From positions 124,001 through 188,000 of the forward strand of contig NZ_SWKP01000006.1 of assembly GCF_005871165.1 (NCBI RefSeq): a DNA stretch of 64,000 nucleotides, written 5' to 3'. Made by a program: the position numbers and the translations under genes. Source of the DNA: Maricaulis alexandrii. Its GTDB lineage: Bacteria > Pseudomonadota > Alphaproteobacteria > Caulobacterales > Maricaulaceae. Shown here piece by piece: positions 8,184-18,672 of this stretch (position 1 is its first letter; every line of letters starts with the position of its first letter). The notes under the pieces are model-generated. The model did no database searches. It worked only from the letters and a program-made list of their open reading frames with translations, and was not told the origin of the DNA.

Positions 8184-9434
8184 CTATTCCGCCAGGCGCG
8201 CGATGAACCAGTCCCGCACCTCGGGGCCCGCCGCGTCTTCCAACAGGTCGAGCATTTGCGGGGTCGTGCGGACCGGCTGGGCCATATAGCGGTGCATGAA
8301 ATCGGCGAAGGCGGCTTCACCGATCTCCTTCTCCAGTGCATCCAGGGCCAGAGGGCCCTGACGATACATGACGAAGAAGGAGGGCCGTTCTGTGATCTCC
8401 GGCGTCCAGACCGGTGTCAGATCCCGGCCATCCAGCTGATCCCGGTAGTGCGTCAGGCGCGCCTCATAGGCGTCTTCGCCGAAACGTGCCCGCAAGCCGA
8501 CGTTGGCCATCTGGTCGGCGAAGCTTTCATTGAGCCAGTTCTCGATCGTCATAGCATTGCCGTGGCTCCAATAATGGGAGAGCTCGTGGCAGATGAACTG
8601 GGTCAGGCTTTCCGGTGACGTCTCGGAAACATCGGTCAGGGCGATCAGCGTGCCGCGGGAATAGCCGCCTTCATCACGGTCATTGACGGTGATCGAGGCC
8701 TTGGGAAGCGGACCGCCGGGCCCGGCCCAGTCATTCAGGAAGGTCGTGCAGAAATCCAGAGCTTCCACGACCGGTGTGAGGTCAGCCTCGGCCCGGGCAG
8801 CGCGCGTGTCATAGATGACATACCCGTCCGCCTCGACGCTGGTGTAATCCGCCATCAGCGTGAAGGCGAGATCGAGGGCCGGCTGATCCTGCTCTATGCG
8901 GAAACCGTCATCCGTGCGCTCGATCCGCTGCATCGTGACCCCGGCCCAATCACCGGCGATCGCGATATCGAGCTCTGCCGTGATCAGGGATTCAAAACGG
9001 GTGTCGAACGGCATCCAGAAACTGTCGACCGTCAGCTCGACCTTGTGCGCATCCAGCGTGTTGATGGGCATGTCCGGCGCTTCGGGAAAGAGCGGCCCGG
9101 CATAGGCCATCTCGATCGCACGGTCGGCACCGCCCTCGGACGGGATCAGGTGGATCGTGTAGGCCTGCAGGGCCCCGTCAAACCCCGCCATTTCCTCGAC
9201 ATCGACCGACGCAACCCCGGGTCCGCCGATCTCGGCGATGCCCAAAGCGGTGTTCAATGCGAAGGTGACGCTGTCGAGATCGTCCTCAAATGCGGTGATG
9301 GTCCAGTCGAGGCTGAGCGTGCCGGCCTCCGGCTGAATCGTCATCTCGCCATCATAGTGAAAACGGGCATCTTGCGCCCACGCAGCCGAGGCAAGGCCGC
9401 AGGCCGCCAGCGCGGCCAGTCCGGTCCGGATCAT
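8184..9434 (-). CDS. Exported M1-like (gluzincin) metallopeptidase
   Basis: 416 residues with an N-terminal signal peptide (GLAALAACGLASAAWAQ), so probably periplasmic. The C-terminal half carries HELSHYWSHG, a zinc-binding HExxH motif, followed by WLNESFAD, where the Glu of NES would be the third ligand, as in M1 aminopeptidases. The second His and this Glu are separated by 15 residues instead of the usual 18. The N-terminal half is a beta-rich domain similar to the M1 N-terminal sandwich. It lacks an obvious GAMEN exopeptidase motif, so an aminopeptidase activity is uncertain. Monocistronic by position, converging with the nitroreductase gene. Confidence 0.75.
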   Translation of the reverse strand: MIRTGLAALAACGLASAAWAQDARFHYDGEMTIQPEAGTLSLDWTITAFEDDLDSVTFALNTALGIAEIGGPGVASVDVEEMAGFDGALQAYTIHLIPSEGGADRAIEMAYAGPLFPEAPDMPINTLDAHKVELTVDSFWMPFDTRFESLITAELDIAIAGDWAGVTMQRIERTDDGFRIEQDQPALDLAFTLMADYTSVEADGYVIYDTRAARAEADLTPVVEALDFCTTFLNDWAGPGGPLPKASITVNDRDEGGYSRGTLIALTDVSETSPESLTQFICHELSHYWSHGNAMTIENWLNESFADQMANVGLRARFGEDAYEARLTHYRDQLDGRDLTPVWTPEITERPSFFVMYRQGPLALDALEKEIGEAAFADFMHRYMAQPVRTTPQMLDLLEDAAGPEVRDWFIARLAE

Positions 9435-9497
9435 TCCAGTCCCCCATCTGTCTTCTGCACCCGTGATGCCCGAAGGCCCGTCATCGGATGCAGAGGA

Positions 9498-9848
9498 TCA
9501 AGCCCCGCAGCTGAACTGACCGTCGCAAAACGCGTTGGCAATGGCAAGCCAGCCGAACAGGCTGACCAGCCAGATGATGGGAATGGCAATCATCCATTTG
9601 AGGCCGGAAAAACGCTTGCCCATGGCCACACGAACCCAGCCGGTCAGAACAGCCAGGGCCGCCGCCACCGGACCGGCCATGGAGTAAAGCGCAAACGCCT
9701 TGGCCGCGACTTCGCCCTCCGTGCCCGGAGAGGCCAGGATCATCAGGCCGGGGAACCACAGGCCGGTGGTCACAAAGCCGAAGGCAATGACCACGAGGGT
9801 CGCCAGGCTGGGCCAGATCAGGGAGAGGCGTTTGGGTGTGTCACTCAT
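9498..9848 (-). CDS. Small membrane protein of unknown function
   Basis: 116 residues from the ATG at 9848 (MSDTPKRLSLIW). I see three hydrophobic segments: about residues 9-33, 44-62 and 78-100 (MIAIPIIWLVSLFGWLAIANA). The C-terminus carries two cysteines (AFCDGQFSCGA). I do not recognise a named family. It is upstream of the M1-like peptidase gene on the same strand (63-base gap) and divergent from xth. Confidence 0.6.
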   Translation of the reverse strand: MSDTPKRLSLIWPSLATLVVIAFGFVTTGLWFPGLMILASPGTEGEVAAKAFALYSMAGPVAAALAVLTGWVRVAMGKRFSGLKWMIAIPIIWLVSLFGWLAIANAFCDGQFSCGA

Positions 9849-9947
9849 TCTCGTCCGGCGGATCGCATCGCGCACCGCCCTCCCCGCTTTCCTCGTGGCC
9901 GAAACGGCTTAAGCTGCCGCTCTCCACGCCGACATGAAGACTTCACC

Positions 9948-10736
9948 ATGACCCTGACAATTGCTTCCTGGAACGTCAATTCGATCAAGGCCCGCCTGCC
10001 CAATGTTCTGGAATGGCTGGAAGAAGCCAAGCCGGACGTCGCCTGCCTGCAGGAGATCAAGACAGTCGATGAGGGCTTCCCCCGGCTGGAGATCGAGGCG
10101 CTCGGTTATAATGTCGAGACCCACGGGCAAAAGACCTATAACGGCGTCGCCATCCTTTCGAAGTATCCGATCGAGGAAGTGAATCCCCGCCTGCCCGGCG
10201 ATGATGAGGATGAACAGGCGCGCTATCTTGAAGTCGTGATCTCGGCGGAGAGTGGGCCAGTGCGGATCGCCTCGATCTACCTGCCCAATGGCAATCCGGC
10301 ACCGGGTCCGAAATATGATTACAAACTGGCCTGGATGGAGCGCCTTCACCGGCACGCCAAGGGCCTGCTGGCCTTCGAGGAACCGCTCATCCTGGCCGGT
10401 GATTATAATTGCATCCCACGCGACAGCGATTGCTGGGACATTGCGGAATGGGAGCGTGATGCGCTCGCCCTGCCGCAGACCCGCGCCGCCTTCAAGGCGC
10501 TGAAATGGCTGGGCCTGACCGAGGCCTTCGAACAGCTCGACGGGCGCGGTCACCAGTACACATTCTACGACTACCAAGCCGGCCGCTGGCAAAAGGGTCA
10601 CGGTATCCGGATCGATCACCTCCTGTGCTCGCCGCAAGCGGCGGATCAGCTGGAGAAGATCGAGATCCACACCAAGACTCGCGGCAAAGCGAAGGCGTCG
10701 GATCACATTCCGATCGTAGGCACCTTTTCGCTCTGA
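9948..10736 (+). CDS. xth: Exodeoxyribonuclease III
   Basis: 262 residues starting at the ATG at 9948. Exonuclease III-type AP endonucleases cut 5' to abasic sites in base-excision repair and remove 3' blocks. The endonuclease/exonuclease/phosphatase fold motifs are all visible: SWNVNSIKARL, CLQEIKT with the metal-binding Glu, IYLPNG, AGDYNCIP with the catalytic Asp/Asn, IRIDHLLCSP, and the C-terminal SDHIPIVG with the catalytic His. Length matches the family. In alphaproteobacteria xth often lies near erpA and dgt, as it does here. Confidence 0.94.
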   Translation: MTLTIASWNVNSIKARLPNVLEWLEEAKPDVACLQEIKTVDEGFPRLEIEALGYNVETHGQKTYNGVAILSKYPIEEVNPRLPGDDEDEQARYLEVVISAESGPVRIASIYLPNGNPAPGPKYDYKLAWMERLHRHAKGLLAFEEPLILAGDYNCIPRDSDCWDIAEWERDALALPQTRAAFKALKWLGLTEAFEQLDGRGHQYTFYDYQAGRWQKGHGIRIDHLLCSPQAADQLEKIEIHTKTRGKAKASDHIPIVGTFSL

Positions 10737-10747
10737 CGCCTCCCGGA

Positions 10748-11776
10748 TCAGTCGCAGCTGCCCCGCCGCACCAGATCGCCATCACAGAAGGCGAGCGGAC
10801 CATTATAGCCGCGCAAGGACCGCTGATAGGACCGCCATTCACCGGCTTGCCAGACATAGCGCCCGTTCGACTGCACCCATTGCCCCGAGGCGTGACATTC
10901 CGTGATCAGGAGTTCCCGTTCGACACGTGAATTCCGGCAATGCTCCGTCCAGCTTCCGCCGGGCAGGCTCGCCTGAGCCGGCTGCGATGCTGGCTGGGGC
11001 GTCGGCCGGGGTGCCGGCGCCGGCGTGACCGGAGCGGGCGGATTGGGGCGCGGCGGCGTCGTTCCCGGGTTCGAACCGCAGTCAGCAGAGGCGACCAGCC
11101 GGCCATCGCAATTGGACAGGGTGAAGAAGGGGAGATTGGTGTCGAAACTCGCCCTCACCCAGCCGCCGCGCGAGGTCTGGCAATTGGCGACCAGGAGACG
11201 GTCTTCCCAGCGCGCATTGGTGCAGGTGTGCTGCCAGCTGCCGGAGGGGAAGCCCGCCGGCATGTTCGGTGAGGGTGTGGGGTTCGGAGACGGGCGAGGT
11301 TCCGGGCGCGGCGCCGATGCATGGCACCGGCCTTCAATCACCAGCTCTCCTCCGCACAGCTCAAGCGGACCGGACCCGCGTGCCAGGTCATAGCGCAGTT
11401 CACGACTTTCGCCGCCATAGTAGCAATAGGCCACCATGACGGACCCATCGAAGCGGGCAAAGTCACAAGGCTCGCGTCGCCAGCTACCGCCAAGGGCGTG
11501 CATGGAGGCCGCATTCCGGCAGTCCGCAGCGCCCACCAGATCGCCATTGCAGTTCTGGACCACCGCCACCCCGGAACGAGTATCCCAGCGGGTATAGGCT
11601 GGCTGCCCGCGTGTGTCGTGGCAGCGGGCAACGATGATATCGCCTTCCCACACGATGCTGGGACAGGTCTGCGCCCACGACCCGCTGGGCAATTGCCCAG
11701 CTGACTGGGCGTGTGCATCGGAGCCCGAAAACAGGCCCAAAAGGGCCGCACCCAAAACCAGTATTATGCGGATCAT
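10748..11776 (-). CDS. Secreted protein with four CVNH-like (cyanovirin-N type) repeats
   Basis: 342 residues with a signal peptide (ILVLGAALLGLFSGSDAHAQ). The mature part has four related units at about residues 30-86, 95-151, 176-233 and 272-341. Each has the pattern GSW-x(3-5)-C near its start, a middle Cys within an AxC/TEC strand, and C-x-G-x-L-V-x(4-5)-C at its end. Units 2-3 and 3-4 are separated by Pro-rich linkers (153-174, 234-268). The pattern resembles the CVNH domain, a mannose-binding lectin fold built from two such repeats, so the protein could contain two lectin modules. Ligand binding is inference. The start is divergent from nothing close; the downstream selD lies on the same strand but 100 bases away. 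Confidence 0.7.
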   Translation of the reverse strand: MIRIILVLGAALLGLFSGSDAHAQSAGQLPSGSWAQTCPSIVWEGDIIVARCHDTRGQPAYTRWDTRSGVAVVQNCNGDLVGAADCRNAASMHALGGSWRREPCDFARFDGSVMVAYCYYGGESRELRYDLARGSGPLELCGGELVIEGRCHASAPRPEPRPSPNPTPSPNMPAGFPSGSWQHTCTNARWEDRLLVANCQTSRGGWVRASFDTNLPFFTLSNCDGRLVASADCGSNPGTTPPRPNPPAPVTPAPAPRPTPQPASQPAQASLPGGSWTEHCRNSRVERELLITECHASGQWVQSNGRYVWQAGEWRSYQRSLRGYNGPLAFCDGDLVRRGSCD

Positions 11777-11877
11777 GACCTATCGCCCCCGTGTTCCGAC
11801 CTGAGGCATTAAGGGCAGACTTCGTATGACCACGCAATGAATGGTTGAAACAAAAGGAATTTTCGCGCTTTCCGGGT

Positions 11878-12930
11878 CTAGGCTACCCGAACGCCCGCGG
11901 GCCCGACTTCGACATGGCCGATAATGGCGGCACCGGAATGACCTGTGGCCGCAAACTCCGCGAGAACGGCATCAACAGCTTCCGGGGCACAAGCGACCAA
12001 AAGACCGCCGGAGGTCTGAGGATCGCAGAGCAGGGTCTGGTCGGTGTCGGACCAGTCAGCCGGGGTCTGAACACCGGCTTCGATGGCTTTCCAATTGCGT
12101 CCCGAAGCGCCGGTCTTGATACCCTCCCCGGCCATGCGGCGGGCCGTCTCGAAGACGGGAAGCTTTTTGCGATCCACCACAGCGCGGACACCAGCGCCCT
12201 GAGCCATTTCAGACAGATGGCCCAGAAGTCCGAAACCCGTGACATCGGTCAGGGCATGGACGCCTTGCATCCGGCTCAGGGCCTGTCCCGGCGTGTTGAG
12301 GCGCGTTGTGGAGGCTACCATTTCGGCATAGGCCTCGGGCGGCAGGATCTCTTTCTTGAGCGCGGCGGAATAGATGCCGATCCCCAGCGGCTTGCCAAGG
12401 ATAAGGACATCGCCCGGCTTGGCCCCGGCATTGGTCAGCAGCTTGTCCGGATGAACCGTGCCGAGGGCGACCAGGCCATAGATCGGTTCGGCGGCATCGA
12501 TGGAATGCCCACCGGCAATCGGGGCGCCGGCGGTTTCGGCCACGGTGCGGCCGCCCTCGAGAATGGCCCGCACCGTCTCGCGCGGCAGGTCATTGACCGG
12601 CATGCCGACAATGGCGAGGCAGAAGATCGGCGTCGCCCCCATGGCGTAAATGTCTGACAGCGCATTGGTTGCCGCGATCTGGCCGAAGACGAATGGGTCA
12701 TCGACGATGGGTGTGAAGAAATCCGTCGTGGCGACCAGGGCCGTCTCGCCATTGATCCGGTAGACTGCGGCATCATCACGCGTGGCGGCGTCCACAAGCA
12801 GGTCTTTGGGCATGGGAAAGGCGGACGGTGCCCCGAGGATTTCCGTCAGGACACCCGGGTCCAGCTTGCAACCGCACCCCCCGCCATGGGCCAGAGAGGT
12901 GAGCCGGACCGGGCTTGTGTCATCCATCAT
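11878..12930 (-). CDS. selD: Selenide, water dikinase (selenophosphate synthetase)
   Basis: 350 residues from the ATG at 12930; the upstream in-frame region overlaps the divergent mnmH start and was rejected. SelD makes monoselenophosphate from selenide and ATP. The N-terminal LTSLAHGGGCGCK carries the catalytic Cys19 and Lys22 (equivalent to Cys17 and Lys20 in E. coli), so this is a cysteine enzyme and needs no in-frame UGA. ATTDFFTPIVDDPFVFGQIA, YAMGATP, GHSIDAAEP and LTDVTGFGLLGHL are the conserved AIRS-family segments. The divergent neighbour mnmH uses selenophosphate, which explains the pairing. Confidence 0.95.
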   Translation of the reverse strand: MMDDTSPVRLTSLAHGGGCGCKLDPGVLTEILGAPSAFPMPKDLLVDAATRDDAAVYRINGETALVATTDFFTPIVDDPFVFGQIAATNALSDIYAMGATPIFCLAIVGMPVNDLPRETVRAILEGGRTVAETAGAPIAGGHSIDAAEPIYGLVALGTVHPDKLLTNAGAKPGDVLILGKPLGIGIYSAALKKEILPPEAYAEMVASTTRLNTPGQALSRMQGVHALTDVTGFGLLGHLSEMAQGAGVRAVVDRKKLPVFETARRMAGEGIKTGASGRNWKAIEAGVQTPADWSDTDQTLLCDPQTSGGLLVACAPEAVDAVLAEFAATGHSGAAIIGHVEVGPAGVRVA

Positions 12931-12978
12931 GCCGTTCTTCCCCGTTTTGGTTAGTGTGGGGCTCTTGTCCACGACAGG

Positions 12979-14043
12979 ATGTCCATGCCCCACCTCGCCC
13001 ACACCAATGACCTATCCGCGGCCGGATTGGAACGCTTCGATGCCATCATTGATGTGAGAAGCCCCTCCGAATTCGCCGGGGACCACCTGCCCGGCGCGAT
13101 CAATCTCCCCGTTCTGGACGATGCGGAGCGGGCCCGGGTCGGCACGCATTATACCCAGGTCTCCGTGTTCGAGGCCCGGCGGATGGGCGCGGCCCTGGTC
13201 TCGCGCAATATTGCCCGGCACCTGGAGACGGCACTGGCCGACAAGCCCAAGCAATTCCGTCCTCTGGTCTATTGCTGGCGGGGCGGGATGCGGTCCCAGT
13301 CCATGGCCCTGGTATTGGCCTCGGTCGGCTGGAAACCCGTGCTGGTTGAGGGCGGTTACCGGACCTGGCGGCGGCAGGTGGTCGAGCTCCAGGACGCCCT
13401 CGTCCTGCCGCGCCTCATCGTGCTGGATGGTCAGACCGGCACGGCCAAGACCGCCATACTGCAGGCGCTGTCGGACGCCGGCGAACAGGTGATTGATCTG
13501 GAAGGCCTGGCCCGTCACCGCGGCTCGATTTTCGGGGATTTCCCGGGCGCCGACCAGCCCAGCCAGAAAGCCTTCGAAACAGCCCTCCACGCGATCACAC
13601 GGTCACTCGATCCGGAACGTCCCGTCTATGTGGAAGCGGAGTCCCGGCAGGTCGGCAAACGCCGCGTTCCCCCGGGATTGTGGGCCGCCATGCAGAGTGC
13701 GCCGCGCCTGGTTATCCATGCGACGGTCGGCGCTCGCGCCGAGTATCTGGTGACGGCTTATCCCGATCTGCTGGCCGACAGGGCCAAGCTCAAGGATGCG
13801 ATCAACGGACTGCGTCCCTTCCATGCGAAAGCCCGCATCGAGGACTGGCTATCCCGCGCCGATCAAGGTGCCTGGACGGACCTCGCAGCCGAGCTTGTCA
13901 CCGAGCATTACGACCCGGCTTATGACAGGGCCCGCAAGCGGCAGACCCCGCCCGCCCCGGACGCCATCATCCGGCTGGACCGCCTGGATGCCGCGGGCCG
14001 CGATGCCGCGGTGGCACAAATCCTCAGGAAATCCGTCTTTTAA
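12979..14043 (+). CDS. mnmH: tRNA 2-selenouridine synthase
   Basis: 354 residues (symbol synonyms selU, ybbB). The enzyme exchanges sulfur for selenium in 2-thiouridine at the wobble position of tRNA-Lys, -Glu and -Gln, through a geranylated intermediate. The N-terminal rhodanese domain has DVRSPSEFAGDHLPGAIN and the active-site Cys99 in YCWRGGMRS. The C-terminal domain has a P-loop-like GQTGTAKTAI at residues 151-160 (Ala in place of the usual second Gly). It is divergent from selD with 48 bases between the starts, so a shared, overlapping promoter pair is likely. No selA/selB or selenocysteine tRNA is seen in this window. Confidence 0.94.
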   Translation: MSMPHLAHTNDLSAAGLERFDAIIDVRSPSEFAGDHLPGAINLPVLDDAERARVGTHYTQVSVFEARRMGAALVSRNIARHLETALADKPKQFRPLVYCWRGGMRSQSMALVLASVGWKPVLVEGGYRTWRRQVVELQDALVLPRLIVLDGQTGTAKTAILQALSDAGEQVIDLEGLARHRGSIFGDFPGADQPSQKAFETALHAITRSLDPERPVYVEAESRQVGKRRVPPGLWAAMQSAPRLVIHATVGARAEYLVTAYPDLLADRAKLKDAINGLRPFHAKARIEDWLSRADQGAWTDLAAELVTEHYDPAYDRARKRQTPPAPDAIIRLDRLDAAGRDAAVAQILRKSVF

Positions 14044-14993
14044 GAGAAAGACTTGGCGGCCATTCGTTCAACGAAGCCCGTGACCTCGTCAGGGATGATG
14101 ATGAGCGGCATGTGACCGTGATTGGGGACCGCCTCGATGACGGCATGGGGCAGCCGGGCCGTCAGTGCAGAAATCTGCTCCGGCGCAACCAGGATCAGGT
14201 CATCCTCACCGTAGAACATGCCGACCGGAACGGAAATCTCGCCGATCCGGGCGGTGACGCTGTCCATGTCCTTTTCCACGGCATGCAGGTCCGTGGCTGC
14301 AGCATAGAAGGCGCGCGGGCGCAGGCCGAGCAGCCCCCCGCCCCGCGTGCGGAAATCCGCCGGCGCCGGATCGGGACCGAACACGATGGACAAGGTCTTC
14401 TCACCGGTCCGGATCGCCATCGGTGTGGCGATGGTGTGGGCCACGAAATTGCGGATGCCCGGATTGGCAATATTGATCCCGGAAAAGGCGTCGGACGGCG
14501 CTTCAGGCGCCTGGACCAAGGCGGAAATCAGGGCCAGGCCGGCCACCCGGTCAGGATGGTTCACCGCCAGCGCCAGAGACACCGCCCCGCCCAGCGAATG
14601 GCCGACCAGAAGGGGTTTCCCGATCCCCTCCTTTTCAAGCCAGGCAGCAATCATGGCAGCCTGGTTCGGGATGCGGGCCTGTTCATCCCCGTCCCGTTCC
14701 GACCAGCCACATCCCGGACGGTCCAAGGCAATGGCGCGAAACCCCTTCTCCGCCAGCTTGTCCAGCATCGCATAGGTGAAATTGTAGTGGCTGCCGGCCA
14801 GGCCATGGATCATCACGACCGGCTGGCCTTCCCCCTTTTCGACCCAGTGCAAGCGGCCACCGGGGACGTCTGTGAACTTGCCCGTCGGCGGCAAGGCGGC
14901 TTCGGCCTTCTTGGCGACTGTCTGCGTGAACCACCAGGCCAGCACCACGATGGCGACAAGAATTCCGACAATGATTGCAGCGAGATAAGCCAT
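14040..14993 (-). CDS. Membrane-anchored alpha/beta hydrolase
   Basis: 317 residues. An N-terminal hydrophobic helix (YLAAIIVGILVAIVVLAWWF) anchors an alpha/beta hydrolase domain. MIHGLAGSHYNF is the oxyanion-hole region, VGHSLGGAVSLALA carries the nucleophile Ser, YGEDDLI the acid Asp, and PNHGHMPLI the catalytic His. It is last of three minus-strand genes (monooxygenase, SDR, hydrolase), 10 bases after the SDR. In that setting an esterase or lactonase acting on the monooxygenase product is plausible but not proven. Its end overlaps mnmH convergently by 4 bases. Confidence 0.85.
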   Translation of the reverse strand: MAYLAAIIVGILVAIVVLAWWFTQTVAKKAEAALPPTGKFTDVPGGRLHWVEKGEGQPVVMIHGLAGSHYNFTYAMLDKLAEKGFRAIALDRPGCGWSERDGDEQARIPNQAAMIAAWLEKEGIGKPLLVGHSLGGAVSLALAVNHPDRVAGLALISALVQAPEAPSDAFSGINIANPGIRNFVAHTIATPMAIRTGEKTLSIVFGPDPAPADFRTRGGGLLGLRPRAFYAAATDLHAVEKDMDSVTARIGEISVPVGMFYGEDDLILVAPEQISALTARLPHAVIEAVPNHGHMPLIIIPDEVTGFVERMAAKSFS

Positions 14994-15003
14994 GGAGATT
15001 TCC

Positions 15004-15827
15004 CTACTTCATGCGCGAGGCCAACAGGCCTTCCACCTTGCCCCAATAGGAGACCGGGAAGAGGCGTTCCAACCAGGCCAGGACGTGGGCATCATTTCCG
15101 ACCAGGACACGGCCGCGGCGGCGTGCGACGCCCTTGAGGATGATAGCGGCGGCCTTTGAGGGCGGCATAACCAGCGCCTTGTTGGCCCGCTCCCGACCCG
15201 CCGCGACCTCGGATTCATCTGCCCCGTCAGGCATTCTCGCACTGGTGGCGATGGAGGTGGCGATACCGCCGGGATGGATAGTCGTTACGCCGACCGTACT
15301 GTCCTTCAGCTCGTGCCGCAGGGCGTTGGAAAAGCCCCGAACCGCGAACTTGGCGCTGGAATAGGCCGTCTGGCCGGGCGGGGCGACGATCCCGAAGATG
15401 CTGGAAATATTGACGATCTGGGCCTTGTCGGCCTTTTTGAGGAGCGGCAGGAAAGCCCGCGTCATGCGCACCACGCCGAAGAAATTGATCGACATCAACC
15501 AGTCGAAATTCTCCGCGCTTGCTTCCTCGAATGTGCCGCCCAAAGCCACGCCGGCATTGTTGAAGAGCAGCGCAATCGACGCGCATTTTAATGTAACGGC
15601 CTCAGCCAGCGCCTTGATCGCTTCCGGATCGGCGACGTCGAGCGTGTAAGTGTCGACTTCGACGCCATGCGCCCGCGCTTTTTCCGCAACCGCCTCGAGA
15701 CCCGCCTCATTGATATCCGTCAGGATGAGATGACACCCGCGCTCCGCCAGCCCCTCGGCCAGGGCGGCACCGATGCCCGAGGCCGCGCCCGTGATCAGGG
15801 CGCGTTCCCCTGCCAGCGACCAGATGC

Positions 15828-15831
<4 letters not shown>
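15004..15831 (-). CDS. Short-chain dehydrogenase/reductase
   Basis: 275 residues. Classical SDR features: NAD(P)-binding TGAASGIGAALAEGL near residue 15, the NNAGVA motif, a catalytic Ser in IVNISSIFG, and YSSAK as the YxxxK active site. Acidic LTDINEAG after beta-strand 2 suggests a preference for NAD(H). The C-terminal end (LERLFPVSYWGKVEGLLASRMK) is extended as in SDRs that sit with flavin monooxygenases. Its ATG overlaps the end of the Baeyer-Villiger-type monooxygenase by 4 bases. A role in alcohol/ketone interconversion for that enzyme is inference. Confidence 0.9.
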
Positions 15832-17327
<1,496 letters not shown>

Positions 17328-17519
17328 CTGATCTCCCCGATAGGCTTTGTTATCTGCAAAAAGTGAACACCGTTCGCGCGCTTTCCGCAAGCGTCCGTTT
17401 CCGGTCGGGACTGGACGCGGCCGAAAGATTCCGAATATTCGAAATGCAAGCGCACCTCTGGACATTGATGATCCACCGCCTAACTGATGCGCCACGCTTT
17501 GGTCGAGGAGATAAAACGC
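17328..17519. promoter_or_regulatory. Divergent promoter region with central palindrome
   Basis: This 192-base region lies between the divergent starts of the monooxygenase operon and the Old Yellow Enzyme gene. It contains a perfect 10-bp palindrome, CGAATATTCG, at 17432-17441, close to its middle, in otherwise GC-rich DNA. A GGTCGAGGAG ribosome-binding site precedes the ATG at 17520. The palindrome is a candidate operator controlling both directions; no regulator gene lies beside it. Confidence 0.4.
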
Positions 17520-18620
17520 ATGACCGACACGTCCGCCCTCTTCCGCCCCTGGTCCCTGGGATCACTGGAGCTGGAGAACCGCATTGTCATGGCCCCCATG
17601 ACGCGCTCGAAATCCCCCGAAGGCATTCCGGGCCAGCCCGTGGCCGACTATTATCGCCGCCGCGCGGAAAACGCTGTGGGCCTGATCATCACGGAGGGCA
17701 CGACGGTTGACCGTCCGGGTGCCAGCTTCGACCCGGCCATACCGAACTTTCATAACCCGGACTCCCTGGCCGGCTGGAAGCATGTCGTGGACACCGTGCA
17801 CAAGGCCGGCGGCAAGATTGCGCCGCAGCTCTGGCATGTCGGGCTTGCCCGCCGTCCGGGCACCGGCCCGCATCCGGAAGCCGCCTCTGACAGCCCGTCC
17901 GGCATCCTGCCCGGCGGCAAGGAAGTCGGTGAGCCGATGAGCGCGGAAGACATTGCCGATACGATCGACGCCTTCGCCAAAGCGGCCAAGGCCGCTGCCG
18001 AGATCGGCTTCGATGCGATCGAACTGCACGGCGCCCATGGCTATCTGCTCGACCAGTTCTTCTGGGACGGCATGAACCAGCGCGATGACCGGTTCGGCGG
18101 TGGTCTGGTGGAACGCACCACGATCGTGCAGGAAATCGTCAAGAAAGTCCGCGAGAACATCCCGGCCGACCTACCGCTCATCCTGCGTTTCTCGCAGTGG
18201 AAACAGCAGGACTACAATGCCCGCCTCGCCCAGACGCCGGACGAGCTGGCCGAATTCCTGGGCCCGCTCTCCGATGCCGGTGTGGATGTCTTCCACTGCT
18301 CCACCCGCCGTTTCTGGATCCCCGAATTCGTGGGCTCCGAGCTCAACCTAGCCGGCTGGACCAAGAAGCTGATCGGCAAGCCGACCATCACGGTGGGCTC
18401 TGTCGGTCTCAATTCCGACTTCCTCGGCTCCTTCATGGGCGAGAATTCGGAACAGTCCTCGCTGGACGGCCTGATCGAGCGGCTGGAAAACGACGAGTTC
18501 GACCTCGTCGCGGTCGGCCGCGCCCTGATCAACGATCCGGAATGGGCCGCCAAGGTCCGCGACGGCCGTTTCGACGAGCTGACCGATTTCAACGCGGAAA
18601 AGCTGAAAGAACTGGTCTGA
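17520..18620 (+). CDS. Old Yellow Enzyme family ene-reductase
   Basis: 366 residues from the ATG at 17520, which has GAGGAG upstream; an earlier in-frame ATG is less likely. These FMN proteins reduce activated C=C bonds of enals, enones or nitroalkenes using NAD(P)H. RPWSLGSLELENRIVMAPMTRSK at the N-terminus, HVGLARRP, ELHGAHGYLLDQFFWDGMNQRDDRFGG and the C-terminal VAVGRALINDPEWAAKV are all typical of the alkene-reductase/NemA group (quoted segments are family landmarks). It is divergent from the Baeyer-Villiger operon and followed by a strong terminator, so it is probably monocistronic. Confidence 0.92.
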   Translation: MTDTSALFRPWSLGSLELENRIVMAPMTRSKSPEGIPGQPVADYYRRRAENAVGLIITEGTTVDRPGASFDPAIPNFHNPDSLAGWKHVVDTVHKAGGKIAPQLWHVGLARRPGTGPHPEAASDSPSGILPGGKEVGEPMSAEDIADTIDAFAKAAKAAAEIGFDAIELHGAHGYLLDQFFWDGMNQRDDRFGGGLVERTTIVQEIVKKVRENIPADLPLILRFSQWKQQDYNARLAQTPDELAEFLGPLSDAGVDVFHCSTRRFWIPEFVGSELNLAGWTKKLIGKPTITVGSVGLNSDFLGSFMGENSEQSSLDGLIERLENDEFDLVAVGRALINDPEWAAKVRDGRFDELTDFNAEKLKELV

Positions 18621-18645
18621 CGGATCACGCCAGCTGAAACGGAAG

Positions 18646-18672
18646 CGCCCGGCCCTTCGGCCGGGCGTTTTT
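18646..18672 (+). terminator. Rho-independent terminator after the ene-reductase gene
   Basis: A 9-bp perfect stem (CGCCCGGCC pairing with GGCCGGGCG, 18646-18654 and 18659-18667) with a CTTC loop is followed by five T. It lies 26 bases after the stop codon. Confidence 0.88.

Noticed and set aside
11878-12930. Selenocysteine codon in selD
   Set aside because: The catalytic position is an ordinary Cys codon; no in-frame TGA or SECIS-like need exists.
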